Shown: positions 13,370-22,259 of the stretch, piece after piece
Layout: each line of letters opens with the position of its first letter
Numbering within the stretch: position 1 is the first letter of the stretch
Source of the DNA: Planctomycetaceae bacterium
GTDB lineage: Bacteria > Planctomycetota > Planctomycetia > Pirellulales > Thermoguttaceae
Reading direction: 5' to 3'
Assembly (NCBI GenBank): GCA_031256755.1
Contig: JAIRPZ010000258.1
Location: 1-22,618, forward strand
DNA: 22,618 nt
Notes under the pieces: model-generated
Told to the model about the DNA's origin: nothing
Seen by the model: only the letters and a program-made list of their open reading frames with translations
Databases searched by the model: none
Translations under genes and position numbers: made by a program

Positions 13370-14887
13370 CTATTGATCCCCGTAACGAGGATCAACGTTC
13401 ACGATTCGTCCTTCTTCAGGAATTTCTTCAACAGCACGAACAGTATAAGCCGCCGGAGCGGAACGAGGCAAGTTTCCCGCTGCGGCTTGCACTGCCGGCG
13501 GCACCGCAGAACGCCGTGCCGCATGAAAATTCAAAATCGGAGCCGGCATCGGTTTCGGCTGATGTACCGGCTGCCGCACCGCAGCCGGCAATGCCGGAAC
13601 CGGCGTGTCTTCAATCACTTCGATCACTTCTTCATACACACCTTCCGAACAGCGGCCGCCGAACAGCGTTCCCCCCGTTCCGCAACTGCTCCAGTACGGA
13701 CTCAAATGTTTCACCGGCGGTTCTTTTTTCAGCAAGTTGCGGAGAAAGATCGCCGGATCACGCGCCGCCTTGTCCGTCAATACCTTGACATTGAACGCAA
13801 TCGGTTTGACTTCGCACCGCAGCAGCCAATCCACTTCGTCCGTAATTTTTTCCACGTTGTCCAGCGTTGCCGACAATTTTTCGTACAACGCCGGATCACG
13901 CATCAGACGCTTGACCGTGCCGTCCGACTGCCGGAAATTGGAAACAATCATCGTCAGTTCGCTGAACAGCGATTCCATTTTGACCGCACTTTTTTTCACC
14001 GCCGCCACAATTTCAGGCACATCGCCTTCAACCTGCTCCGTTATTTTTGTTACATTTTCCAGTGTTTTTAAGACCTTATCGAGACCGCCCGCCAGTGTGT
14101 CCAGCGAACCGTTTCCCTTTTCGATAAATCCCCTTGTTTCCTGAACAAAAGACGTTGATTCGCTGACAAGCGTCCGCGAGCGTTCAATCACATCCGGCAA
14201 ATCCGCCATCACCTTTCGGACATTCGCCTGAATTTGCGGATCGCCGACCAATTTGTTGACCCCGTCAGTCATCGACCGCATCGAGGACATTGCCTGCCGG
14301 GTTTCCTCTACGATTGCCGTAAATTTATCCTGCCGGCTTTTGAATTCTTCCGGCGTTCCCAATGCAGAATTCACCCGCTCAATGAATCCGCCCAGATTGT
14401 CGGCGGCTGCGGAAACATTTTTAATCGCCTCCGTCAAATCCCCTTCAATGTTGCTGAATCCTCCCATAATGTCGGACGACCCGACTCCGACAAGAGGCAT
14501 CGCCGGATCAATTTCCTCAACGATACCGTTGTAGTTTGTCCGTTTGACGAATTCCAGCGAAGCGTCCCCCATAATGACCGTTTGACGGATACGGCACTCT
14601 TCATTCGTGTAAATCTTGCGGCGTTTATCGAGCGCAAGCGTCACTTCGACTTCCCTGTCCTGATCAACAAGTTCAACCTTGACAACGCGTCCGACCTGCA
14701 CGCCGTTTTTGAATACAGGAGAATTACGCTTAATGCCGGGCGACCGCTGAAACCGTACCTGCACGAGATTTTCCTCGCTGATACGGAGCATCGGCTGCCT
14801 GCCGAAAAACATGGTCATCAATACCAAACTGACAACGGCGGCAAGCACCATCACTCCAATCCGAAATTCCTGACGACGGGTTTCCAT
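13370..14887 (-). CDS. MCE/MlaD-family protein with long helical tail
   Basis: 505 residues. METRRQEFRIGVMVLAAVVSLVLMTMFFG gives an N-terminal membrane anchor (about 9-28). The MCE/MlaD domain follows (about 40-117), with VQVRFQRSPGIKRNSPVFKNGVQVGRV and MGDASLEF. From about 150 to 390 there is a long helical region with heptad character (TEAIKNVSAAADNLGGFIERV), typical of MCE proteins that bridge the periplasm. The C-terminal part (about 405-505) is proline- and alanine-rich and ends in VDPRYGDQ. MCE proteins form ring-shaped channels that move lipids between membranes, usually with an MlaE permease and MlaF ATPase. Neither is within this window. It lies 44 bases after the glycoside hydrolase gene, with an extended -10 element in the gap. 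Confidence 0.92.
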   Translation of the reverse strand: METRRQEFRIGVMVLAAVVSLVLMTMFFGRQPMLRISEENLVQVRFQRSPGIKRNSPVFKNGVQVGRVVKVELVDQDREVEVTLALDKRRKIYTNEECRIRQTVIMGDASLEFVKRTNYNGIVEEIDPAMPLVGVGSSDIMGGFSNIEGDLTEAIKNVSAAADNLGGFIERVNSALGTPEEFKSRQDKFTAIVEETRQAMSSMRSMTDGVNKLVGDPQIQANVRKVMADLPDVIERSRTLVSESTSFVQETRGFIEKGNGSLDTLAGGLDKVLKTLENVTKITEQVEGDVPEIVAAVKKSAVKMESLFSELTMIVSNFRQSDGTVKRLMRDPALYEKLSATLDNVEKITDEVDWLLRCEVKPIAFNVKVLTDKAARDPAIFLRNLLKKEPPVKHLSPYWSSCGTGGTLFGGRCSEGVYEEVIEVIEDTPVPALPAAVRQPVHQPKPMPAPILNFHAARRSAVPPAVQAAAGNLPRSAPAAYTVRAVEEIPEEGRIVNVDPRYGDQ

Positions 14888-14901
14888 GTCAGGAATATCG
14901 G

Positions 14902-14910
14902 ATTGTACCA
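14902..14910 (-). promoter_or_regulatory. Extended -10 element before the MCE gene
   Basis: On the minus strand TGGTACAAT is an extended -10 box (TGn plus TACAAT at 14902-14907). The -35 region is poor. The start codon at 14887 is only about 14 bases after the -10 box, so the transcript would be nearly leaderless. Read-through from the gene upstream is also possible. Confidence 0.38.
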
Positions 14911-14931
14911 GTCGGGCAGTTTAGGAATTTT

Positions 14932-17900
14932 TTAACGGTTTTGCGGATTTTGCCGCCATCCCCTTCCGCCTTGCCCGCCGTTTCCCGATAAACGCCTATT
15001 TTCCGTCACGTCAAACGGCTTGACCGTGAACGGTTCGAACAGTCCGTAACGGATGAAGTCGTACGCCGAACCGGACGGCTGGTGAGGCGGTGCCGTTTGG
15101 AACATCCGGGGCCACGCCGTGCCGCGGAGTTTGCCGTTGTGGTGCGGTCCCAGCAGGTTTTTCGGCGTGCCAATCACCGTGACCGTGATTTCGTTCCGCC
15201 CGTTTTTCACAAAGTCCGACACGTCCAGTTCCCAAGGCGCAGCATAAATAAAACCCGCCTCTTTGCCGTTGACACTCACCTTCGCCACGCTGCCGTACCA
15301 TTTGCCGAGTTGCACGGAAAAGTGTTTGCCCCGCGTTTGTTTAAGTGAGAATGTTTCCGTATAACTCACGCCGTCCATATAAAACGGCATCCCCTGTTTA
15401 TCCCAAGCCGTCCGCAGTTCCGGCGACCGGCTCAAACCGGAACCGTCAACCGTATAAACGGCTTTGCGGTCAAATCCGCCGGCTCTGGTCAATTCACTCG
15501 AAACTTCCGCAACGTTGACTCCGGTGATTTCTCCCGCCGCACCGAAGAATTTGACTTCAGAAAGACCGGCGAAACCATTGTCCGGCGGCGTTTTCCCTTC
15601 CTTCACCGGATAGGAAACGCCGTTGTGATTGGAGAGAATTTCAAACGTAAGATACCGGAACGCCGCCGATTGAGCCGGCAGCGGCAGTTTTTGCGGCGCA
15701 TTGCCTGCCGGTTCAAGAACAAATGTTCCCAGCAGTTTTTTTTGTGCCGCAACCGGCGCAGCCGAACCGTAAATTTTGACCTCTTTCACGCCCCGCTTGG
15801 TCATTCCGGTTTCGTTGTAATTCCACACGCGGATTTCCCCAAGCGGAACCGGTTGACCAAGGTCAAAAATAATATACGGCGCACGGTCTGATTTGTCCGC
15901 CGAAAAATCAATACCTGATGTGAGCCATGAAACGCCCTCTTGTCCGGCGGAATGTGTCTCCTCTTCCGCCGCCTGTTCCGGCAAATTGAACGTCAACGTC
16001 TTTGCCGGTTTCACGACAAAACCCTTTGCCGCCGGTTCAAGCGAAAAATCACCGAGAAGGTACGCCGGTTCAACGTTGCTCCAAATCGTCAGCGGTTGCG
16101 CCGTTATCACGATTTCGTTTTCGCCGACCTTTGCCGCCGAGGTGATGTCCATTTTGCCGAAGGACTTGTCCAGATACCAGTCCCTGAATTCCGGTGTCTC
16201 TTTCTGCGTACCGGCAAGCGGCGGACGGCGCAGCGGCTTGCCGTTGCACGTTACCGTGTAGAGGTCGGGACGCTCAAGAACAATGTACAGCGGAGACGGA
16301 ACCTTTTCCGTAACAGTAAACCGGTACACCGCCGAAAAACCGCTGTCCGCCGGAAACGTCTTTGTCAGCAGCCGGTCGCGGAACTGAACCTCGTTGTCAA
16401 ACGGATTCTTGCCGAAACCATGCTTTTTCCAAACCCACTGGTCGGCCTGATACGTGTAAATATCTTTCCGCTCTTCGCCGCCGGCTTTGATGTCAACGTA
16501 GTCAAGCGTCAGCACATTCGGGCTGTTCCGTTTCACACGGATATTGTTCGGATAAATCCTGTCCGGCGCAGCGGCAACTTTCTGCGTCTTTGCCGCAGGT
16601 TTGTTGTTCCGTTGACGGCTCAGATGACGGTTCATAAAAAGCAAAATACTGCCGCACGGAGGCAATTCAACGTTGACCGTTGTGATCGCGGATTGCGGAT
16701 TATCGTCATCCTCAAACGGATAAGGTGTCATGATTCCTGATTCAGGATGCCATTGTTCTACAGAAACGTATCCGTGAACAGCAATTTTCCCGCTTGTTTT
16801 TTCCTTAATGTCGGTATTGCAGAGAAAAATAAAGTCCCCTTCCGGCAGCGTCCGCCGCATGTGATGCGTCATTTCAGAAAAACCTTCAAAATCAAAACCG
16901 CTGTAACCGGGAGTCAGCCGCTTCGGCTGGCGGGCATGTTCGAGTGCGTCTTCAACGGAAACCGTTTTGCCGCCGAGTTGCTCTTTGATTTCCGGCTGCA
17001 ATTTTCCGTCAACACGTTCCGGCAGCGAAACGGCCGCAAATTTTCCGCCGTTTTTGACAAATCGTTTCAATAATTCCAGCACTTTCCCGTTGATGTTTTC
17101 GGTGTTTGCCGGAAGAATCACCGTTTCATAACTCCGCTTGCCGACAACGAGACGGTCGTTTTCTGTTTTCCCCCAGCGGGCGATGATGTCTTCGCTGCCG
17201 AGGTCGTATTCGTACTGATGTTCTTCCAGTTGGTGAACGAACTGCTGAAAATCCTTGCCGATTTTGCCGAGATGCGGGTGTCCCTGATACATCCACGCCG
17301 TTGTGGTCGGTTCAATCACCAGAACGTGATTGATTTGTTCGCCGCGCGACAGCACATATTGAAGACGCGTATGGTAATCCTCTAAAACGTGATACGCTTC
17401 CCACCATGGAGCGTGATACGAGAAGGACTGCGGATGGTCGCGTTTGCGTGCGCCGCGGAGAGTGACATAAGAAAGATGTTCATTCGTGGTGTTGATGCCG
17501 AGCGCATACTGCCAGTCGGCGATGCGTTTCATATCTTCAAACCGCAAGTCCCAGCCGCCTGCACCGTAGGTTTCGGAAAGCGTCCGGCTGCGTCCCATCT
17601 GATTGGCGGCAGATGCCAATTCTTTCACGCTGCGGGCATTGCCGAACTGCGCATTGACACCATTGCTGTATTGATTGCACAGCGTATCAATCGCCGGACG
17701 CTGATGCCATGCATACATCGCCATATTGTCGGGACCGTGCGCCGTGTTGGGCCAGCCATGTTCCCAGTAATGACCGGTAAACTCCAAACCGTATTTTTCG
17801 CAGTAATCGTGATACGGTTTTGCCCAGCGTTCAATGAAAAGGTCGAGACGGAGTTGGTCGTAATCGTGCCGGACTTTTTTCCAGTCGCCGGTTTCGGTGA

Positions 17901-18741
17901 TGAGCGAAGGCACGTTGTCAATAATACTGTAGCCGAATTTCTGTTCAAACGCCTGCGGAAATTCTTCATTCCAGAGAAAGCGTCCGGCACCCTGCACCAG
18001 ATTCGGTTCATCGGTAAAACTTCCCGGAATCCGCTTGCCGAACTGATTACCGAAATGCTTGCGGTATGGTTCAAGCGTGACTTCGAGAAACTTTTCGGTC
18101 ACTCCTTTTTTCAGCAGGTCAACATACCAGAAACCGCCGAACCACCCGCTTGAACCGAAAGGATTCTTGCCGGACTGACAGCGGCAGACGAGCCAGTTGC
18201 CTGCCGGAAGTTTTCCCTGTTCCTTTGCCCAAGCGGTAACGTTCTCGAAGGATTCTTTTCCGTCTTCGGTTTTTGTGATTTTGAAAACGTACCAAACGAA
18301 ATTATCCAATGCGGCGAGTTCTTTTTCCCGGTTCATTTCGAGCGACCGGAGCCGCGAGTCGGGCATGGCTTCCGGTACAAATCCGCCGGCGAAACCGCTG
18401 GGATACGAATTTTCATCGTAAATCCAGACGTTCATATCGAGTTTTTCCGCTTCGTTCAGAGCGATGCCCCAGAGTTTGAACCAATCATCTCCGAGATAGG
18501 GAGTCATCAAACCGGGGCGGGGATGAACCCAAACCTGTTTGACGTGCTGTTTTGCCATATCTTGCATCGTGCTGCGGATTTGTTTTTCGGTCAGGAGGTC
18601 ATTCCATGTCCAAAGCGGGCCGGTGCTGTAATCCTTACCGGGCTGTTTGAATGTTTTTCGGATTTGGTCAATGCTTTCCGGCTGGGCAAAAGCCGGCAGC
18701 GGTAAAAACATCGCAAGGAGAAGAGAAATAACGATACGCAT
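14932..18741 (-). CDS. GH106-like glycoside hydrolase (alpha-L-rhamnosidase type), secreted
   Basis: 1269 residues from the ATG at 18741, which opens a signal peptide MRIVISLLLAMFLPLPAFA. A longer reading from 18888 would begin upstream of the promoter. The N-terminal catalytic region carries the marks of the GH106-like family: PLWTWNDLLTEKQIRSTM (42-59), WVHPRPGLMTPYLGDDW (71-87) and YDENSYPSGFAGGFVP (108-123). A discoidin-like domain is embedded near 940-1072 (APYIIFDLGQPVPLGEIRVW to LSEVKFFGA). The C-terminal beta-sandwich ends with KNLLGPHHNGKLRG near 1200 and FIRYGLFEPFTV. Enzymes of this family remove rhamnose from plant or microbial polysaccharides. The true substrate is unknown, and planctomycete relatives are broad. 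No transporter or partner hydrolases lie beside it. Catalytic glutamates were not assigned. Confidence 0.85.
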   Translation of the reverse strand: MRIVISLLLAMFLPLPAFAQPESIDQIRKTFKQPGKDYSTGPLWTWNDLLTEKQIRSTMQDMAKQHVKQVWVHPRPGLMTPYLGDDWFKLWGIALNEAEKLDMNVWIYDENSYPSGFAGGFVPEAMPDSRLRSLEMNREKELAALDNFVWYVFKITKTEDGKESFENVTAWAKEQGKLPAGNWLVCRCQSGKNPFGSSGWFGGFWYVDLLKKGVTEKFLEVTLEPYRKHFGNQFGKRIPGSFTDEPNLVQGAGRFLWNEEFPQAFEQKFGYSIIDNVPSLITETGDWKKVRHDYDQLRLDLFIERWAKPYHDYCEKYGLEFTGHYWEHGWPNTAHGPDNMAMYAWHQRPAIDTLCNQYSNGVNAQFGNARSVKELASAANQMGRSRTLSETYGAGGWDLRFEDMKRIADWQYALGINTTNEHLSYVTLRGARKRDHPQSFSYHAPWWEAYHVLEDYHTRLQYVLSRGEQINHVLVIEPTTTAWMYQGHPHLGKIGKDFQQFVHQLEEHQYEYDLGSEDIIARWGKTENDRLVVGKRSYETVILPANTENINGKVLELLKRFVKNGGKFAAVSLPERVDGKLQPEIKEQLGGKTVSVEDALEHARQPKRLTPGYSGFDFEGFSEMTHHMRRTLPEGDFIFLCNTDIKEKTSGKIAVHGYVSVEQWHPESGIMTPYPFEDDDNPQSAITTVNVELPPCGSILLFMNRHLSRQRNNKPAAKTQKVAAAPDRIYPNNIRVKRNSPNVLTLDYVDIKAGGEERKDIYTYQADQWVWKKHGFGKNPFDNEVQFRDRLLTKTFPADSGFSAVYRFTVTEKVPSPLYIVLERPDLYTVTCNGKPLRRPPLAGTQKETPEFRDWYLDKSFGKMDITSAAKVGENEIVITAQPLTIWSNVEPAYLLGDFSLEPAAKGFVVKPAKTLTFNLPEQAAEEETHSAGQEGVSWLTSGIDFSADKSDRAPYIIFDLGQPVPLGEIRVWNYNETGMTKRGVKEVKIYGSAAPVAAQKKLLGTFVLEPAGNAPQKLPLPAQSAAFRYLTFEILSNHNGVSYPVKEGKTPPDNGFAGLSEVKFFGAAGEITGVNVAEVSSELTRAGGFDRKAVYTVDGSGLSRSPELRTAWDKQGMPFYMDGVSYTETFSLKQTRGKHFSVQLGKWYGSVAKVSVNGKEAGFIYAAPWELDVSDFVKNGRNEITVTVIGTPKNLLGPHHNGKLRGTAWPRMFQTAPPHQPSGSAYDFIRYGLFEPFTVKPFDVTENRRLSGNGGQGGRGWRQNPQNR

Positions 18742-18781
18742 AATAAAAAGGGGGTGAAAGGTTTCGCGTCTCTTTTTGCTC

Positions 18782-18809
18782 ATTTTATCACAATAAAAAC
18801 GGAATGCAA
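18782..18809 (-). promoter_or_regulatory. Promoter for the GH106-like gene
   Basis: On the minus strand TTGCAT (18804-18809), a 16-base spacer and TAAAAT (18782-18787). The start codon at 18741 lies about 40 bases downstream of the -10 box. This supports the shorter start and puts the gene in a divergent pair with the glycosyltransferase. Confidence 0.6.
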
Positions 18810-18847
18810 ACAAAATACAAGCGGCGTTTTTTATCGGCGTTTTTCTA

Positions 18848-18880
18848 TTGCGTTGCCTGTTTCCGGTCTTTATAATGGCG
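18848..18880 (+). promoter_or_regulatory. Promoter for the GT39-type gene pair
   Basis: TTGCGT (18848-18853), exactly 17 bases, then a perfect TATAAT (18871-18876) followed by GGCGG. The start codon at 18912 is 36 bases downstream of the -10 box. The GGCGG right after the -10 resembles three other promoters in the window. Confidence 0.7.
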
Positions 18881-18911
18881 GTGTTCACTTTTCCGCCAAC
18901 CTGTTTTATTT

Positions 18912-20579
18912 ATGTCCAGTCATGCTTCTGCCGTCCTTTCTGACGAACTTTCTCTTCGGAAAAACAATCACAACAATCACCGTTATTTTCTTCTTCTGCT
19001 GTCGGCATTGCTGCTGCACGGTCTTCTCTGGACGGTGACTCCGCTCTTTTTCCTGCCGAACTATCACATTGACACGATGGAGATGATGGTCATCGGGCAG
19101 AACCGGGTCATTGCGACTTTCAAACATCCCGCCTTTCAGGGCTGGGTGGTTGAATTGTATTCGCTGCTGACAAACCGGTCTGAAGCGGCACCGTATCTTG
19201 CCGCACAAACGGCATGCCTGCTTTCCGTTTTGCTCGTTTGGCGATTTGCGAAAGAATTCCTGCCGCCGAAATATGCCCTGCTTGCCGCCTTAACGCTGCT
19301 CTCCTATTTTTACTTTCATTACGACAGCACCGTTTATAATAACCGGACATTTATGCGGTTTTTCTGGCTTGCGGCGGTTTGTTCTCTTTACTTCGCGCTG
19401 AAAGAAAACAAGATGCGGTACTGGATACTGACCGGAGCCGCACTGGGACTGGGGCTTTACTGCAAGTTCACGGTTTTTATTCTTATTGCGGTGATTCTTG
19501 CCTTTATGTTTTTGGAACCGGCGGCAAGAAAATACTGGAAAACCGCCGGTCCGTATCTTTCCACATCGGTTTGCTTTATTCTTACCGTGCCGCTGCTTCT
19601 GCATTTCCTTTATCTGCCTCAAGCCGTTGCGGAAATGACGGAATATACATTCACTTCCATCGGCGATGCCGATCCTGATTTTCGGGACCGGTTTTTCTCG
19701 CCGCTGCGTTTTGCACTGACGCAAATTCCGATTCTGCTGGTTTTGCTGCTGCCGCTTTTTCCGGTGCTGGGAGTACGGCGGATTTCCGGCAGGATAAACC
19801 TCCGAACTGATTTTGCCGGAAGGTTTTTAACGTTTTTCATTTTTGCTCCGTTTTTTGTACAATTAGTCATTGCTTTTGTATGCGCCGGCGATATGCGGAC
19901 GGCACTCGGCTGCCATCTCTGGCTGCTTCTGCCGCTGTACCTGCTTTACATGATAAAAATACCGCCGGAACGGGAACGGATGTTTGCCCGGTCGGCGGTC
20001 ATCGTTTTTTGCAGCATTTTTCTTTTTGCCGCGCTGACGGCAATATCTGTTACCATTAGTCCGGTGCTGACAGGCAAAGATTCCCGTCCGCACTTTCCCG
20101 GCAAGGATTTGGCAAAAGCGGTGCAGCAAATCTGGGCAGACCGTTATTCTTCGCCGCTGCCCTACGTCCGCGGCGAGGATTGGTGTGCGGAAGCCGTTTG
20201 TTGTTATGTCCGTCCGCATCCGGTGCTGTACAGTAAACTATGGACAACCGAAGAAGATTTTGTCCGAAAAGGTGGTATACTGCTGTGGCTGATCGGAGAG
20301 AACAATCAGATTCCGCGCCATTCCGGCAGAAACTGTTATGAAAATGATGAATTCCGTTATTCTCCGGCAACGGGACTGCCGGAAGAGGAATGGCTGGCGT
20401 TATTTCCCAACAAAGAGATTCTGCCGCCGCTTGAATTATCTCCGAAAACGATCGTTCCTGTTCCGCCGATCAAAATCGGCATTGCTGTTGTCCCGCCCGC
20501 TGGTGTTGTACCGGCGGGTATTTTGCCGGCAAGTGTTTTGCCGGTCGTTCCCGCTGCTCTAACCGAAAGAATAAAATGA
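18912..20579 (+). CDS. Membrane glycosyltransferase, GT39/ArnT-like (PMT_2 type)
   Basis: 555 residues with about ten transmembrane helices. A short polar N-terminus is followed by a first helix (about 25-48). The first outside loop has YHIDTMEMM (D54, E57) and KHPAFQGW (71-78), matching the acidic and 'HP' motifs of lipid-linked-sugar glycosyltransferases of the GT-C fold. Multiple helices follow to about 390, then a soluble domain of about 160 residues (DLAKAVQQIWADRY, LLWLIGENN). Such enzymes move a sugar from a polyprenyl phosphate onto lipids or proteins outside the inner membrane. The acceptor is unknown. The very end is a repetitive V-P-A-G stretch. The gene overlaps the next by ATGA, so the two are translated together. 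No Shine-Dalgarno is visible. Confidence 0.87.
   Translation: MSSHASAVLSDELSLRKNNHNNHRYFLLLLSALLLHGLLWTVTPLFFLPNYHIDTMEMMVIGQNRVIATFKHPAFQGWVVELYSLLTNRSEAAPYLAAQTACLLSVLLVWRFAKEFLPPKYALLAALTLLSYFYFHYDSTVYNNRTFMRFFWLAAVCSLYFALKENKMRYWILTGAALGLGLYCKFTVFILIAVILAFMFLEPAARKYWKTAGPYLSTSVCFILTVPLLLHFLYLPQAVAEMTEYTFTSIGDADPDFRDRFFSPLRFALTQIPILLVLLLPLFPVLGVRRISGRINLRTDFAGRFLTFFIFAPFFVQLVIAFVCAGDMRTALGCHLWLLLPLYLLYMIKIPPERERMFARSAVIVFCSIFLFAALTAISVTISPVLTGKDSRPHFPGKDLAKAVQQIWADRYSSPLPYVRGEDWCAEAVCCYVRPHPVLYSKLWTTEEDFVRKGGILLWLIGENNQIPRHSGRNCYENDEFRYSPATGLPEEEWLALFPNKEILPPLELSPKTIVPVPPIKIGIAVVPPAGVVPAGILPASVLPVVPAALTERIK
20479..20556 (+). repeat. Degenerate pentapeptide-coding repeat at the GT39 C-terminus
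   Basis: The codons for IAVVPPAGVVPAGILPASVL are made of near-copies of a 15-base unit ending in ccggc or ccgct (for example around gttgtaccggcgggtatt and ttgccggcaagtgtt). The protein tail is hydrophobic and proline-rich, and differs from the rest of the family domain. Confidence 0.55.
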
Positions 20580-22216
20580 AGAACCGCTTGGATGTAAAAT
20601 TTGTATGCCGTATCAATGGTTGTTGGTGGTGGATATTCGCCGCCGGATTACTCGTTTATTTCTGTCTGATTCCGTCTTCGCTTCGGATTTCGCCGGAAAC
20701 GACCGGTCTCACGGCATTCCCGCCGCTGCTGCCGGATGGTACGCCGGATTATTTCGCCGCTTGGTCAGAGGCCACGTGGCTGCCGAACATCGCTCCGCCG
20801 GAAGACAACGGGGCGCGGCTGATGCTCGCCGCCTGCGGTCCCCGGATTCTCGAACAAAATGCCCTGATGAACGAAGTTCCTTGGGAAGAATTGCCTGCAC
20901 ACGAAAAAAGCAAATTCTTTTTCGGGACTTATTGGAAGCCGATGTGCGAAGCGATGGGCATTGACCCGCTGGCAAAACCGAAATTTTTAGACAAGATTGC
21001 CATCACTTCCAGAGTCAACCGGAAACAGAAAGAATTGAAAGGCAAGCCCGAAGAAAAAGAGTGGACGCACGAGATTTTCGACCAGCGTTACAAAAAGACC
21101 GCTTGGAAAACGGTGGAACATCCTGAAGTGGCCGCTTGGCTTGCCGATTATTCGCCGGTGCTGGATTTGCTCGGCGTTGCAGCACGGAAACCGCATTATG
21201 AGGGCTGGCGGAAGCGGGAAAACAGTCTGATTCAGATACAACTGCCGGATGTTCAGGCGAGTCGGGATTTTGCCCGCTCGCTGGAATTCCGCATTGCTGC
21301 ACGTATCGGAGACGGCGACATTGACGGTGCCGTTTATGATTTACTGACGATGTTTCACCTTGCCCGGCATTTTCTCCGTTCCGATATTTTTGTTACAAAA
21401 TTAGTCGGAAATTCTATTGAAGAAATGGCTTACCATTCGGCGTTGCTGCTGCTTCAATCCGGTACGGCAACTCGTGAACAACTTGCCCGATTGGCGGAAT
21501 CCGTGCAGAAATTGCCGAGCCGGTGGGACGCTGCGGTGATGACTTCGCTGTTGGAAGAATTAACGCCTTACGACACTTTGAGTTATCTTTATAAACAGGG
21601 CATCACAAAGCGTTGGAATCTTGCTTTCGGCGAATTCCCGAGTTGCAGCGAATTCAGAGTTCCGTTCTATGCGGCATTGCCGCTTGATATGAATACTGCC
21701 GGAAAACGGCTGACGGAATTGTTGCAGACAGACCTCGCGTCGGAATGGCGGACAAGTCCGGCGACGTGGCGGTCTTACACAGACGCGGCCGATGAAAGAA
21801 TACGCTTGATGAGTGGCGAATTCCGTGTCCGGCATTTGGCACTTCCGCTGATTTACGTCCGTTCTCAAATGGTTGCCGAACTGTTGTATTGCCGCCTTGC
21901 GCCGGCTTGGCAATACTGTACATTGATATTGCTGGACGGCGGTACGAAAACGGAACTTCTCCGGCTGGCATTGCAGTTGGAATTGTACAAGGCGGACAAT
22001 GTGAAGTACCCGGAGACGCTGGCGGCGTTGGTGCCGAAATACATGGAGGATGTGCCGCTTGACCCGTTTACCGGACGGCAAACGCTGCAATACAAACCGG
22101 AGCATGACGGTTATATTTTGTATTCTTTTGGACAGAACGGCAAAGACGACGGCGGCGAACCGATGACAAAGAACGCCAAAAACACCGGCGATATTGTCAT
22201 TAAACGGAATTTGTAA
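20576..22216 (+). CDS. Single-pass membrane protein with GspG-like C-terminus, function unknown
   Basis: 546 residues. A membrane helix lies near the N-terminus (WWWIFAAGLLVYFCLI, about 17-32). The rest is an outward helical domain (about 60-430), including RIAARIGDGDIDGAVYDLLTMFHLARHFL and QLARLAESVQKLP, which is reminiscent of alpha-helical repeat segments. The last about 85 residues (LALQLELYKADNVKYPETLAALVPKYMEDVPLDPFTG to YILYSFGQNGKDDGG) look like the C-terminal part of type II secretion pseudopilin GspG, with the conserved 'P.DPF.G' and 'Y.SFG.NG.DDGG' signatures. This architecture recurs in planctomycete proteins of unknown function. It overlaps the glycosyltransferase gene by ATGA, so a shared envelope glycan process is possible. 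The role is not established. Confidence 0.85.
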   Translation: MKNRLDVKFVCRINGCWWWIFAAGLLVYFCLIPSSLRISPETTGLTAFPPLLPDGTPDYFAAWSEATWLPNIAPPEDNGARLMLAACGPRILEQNALMNEVPWEELPAHEKSKFFFGTYWKPMCEAMGIDPLAKPKFLDKIAITSRVNRKQKELKGKPEEKEWTHEIFDQRYKKTAWKTVEHPEVAAWLADYSPVLDLLGVAARKPHYEGWRKRENSLIQIQLPDVQASRDFARSLEFRIAARIGDGDIDGAVYDLLTMFHLARHFLRSDIFVTKLVGNSIEEMAYHSALLLLQSGTATREQLARLAESVQKLPSRWDAAVMTSLLEELTPYDTLSYLYKQGITKRWNLAFGEFPSCSEFRVPFYAALPLDMNTAGKRLTELLQTDLASEWRTSPATWRSYTDAADERIRLMSGEFRVRHLALPLIYVRSQMVAELLYCRLAPAWQYCTLILLDGGTKTELLRLALQLELYKADNVKYPETLAALVPKYMEDVPLDPFTGRQTLQYKPEHDGYILYSFGQNGKDDGGEPMTKNAKNTGDIVIKRNL

Positions 22217-22259
22217 TGGAGCGTTAGGCATTTTCAATGGAGTGGCACGTCTGTTGTTC

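Noticed and set aside
13373..14935. Plus-strand open frames opposite the MCE gene
   Set aside because: The composition is typical of an antisense shadow (many Arg, His, Phe). The MCE protein on the minus strand is clear.
18742..18888. 49-residue N-terminal extension of the GH106-like protein
   Set aside because: A promoter at 18782-18809 lies inside it and a proper signal peptide begins at 18741.
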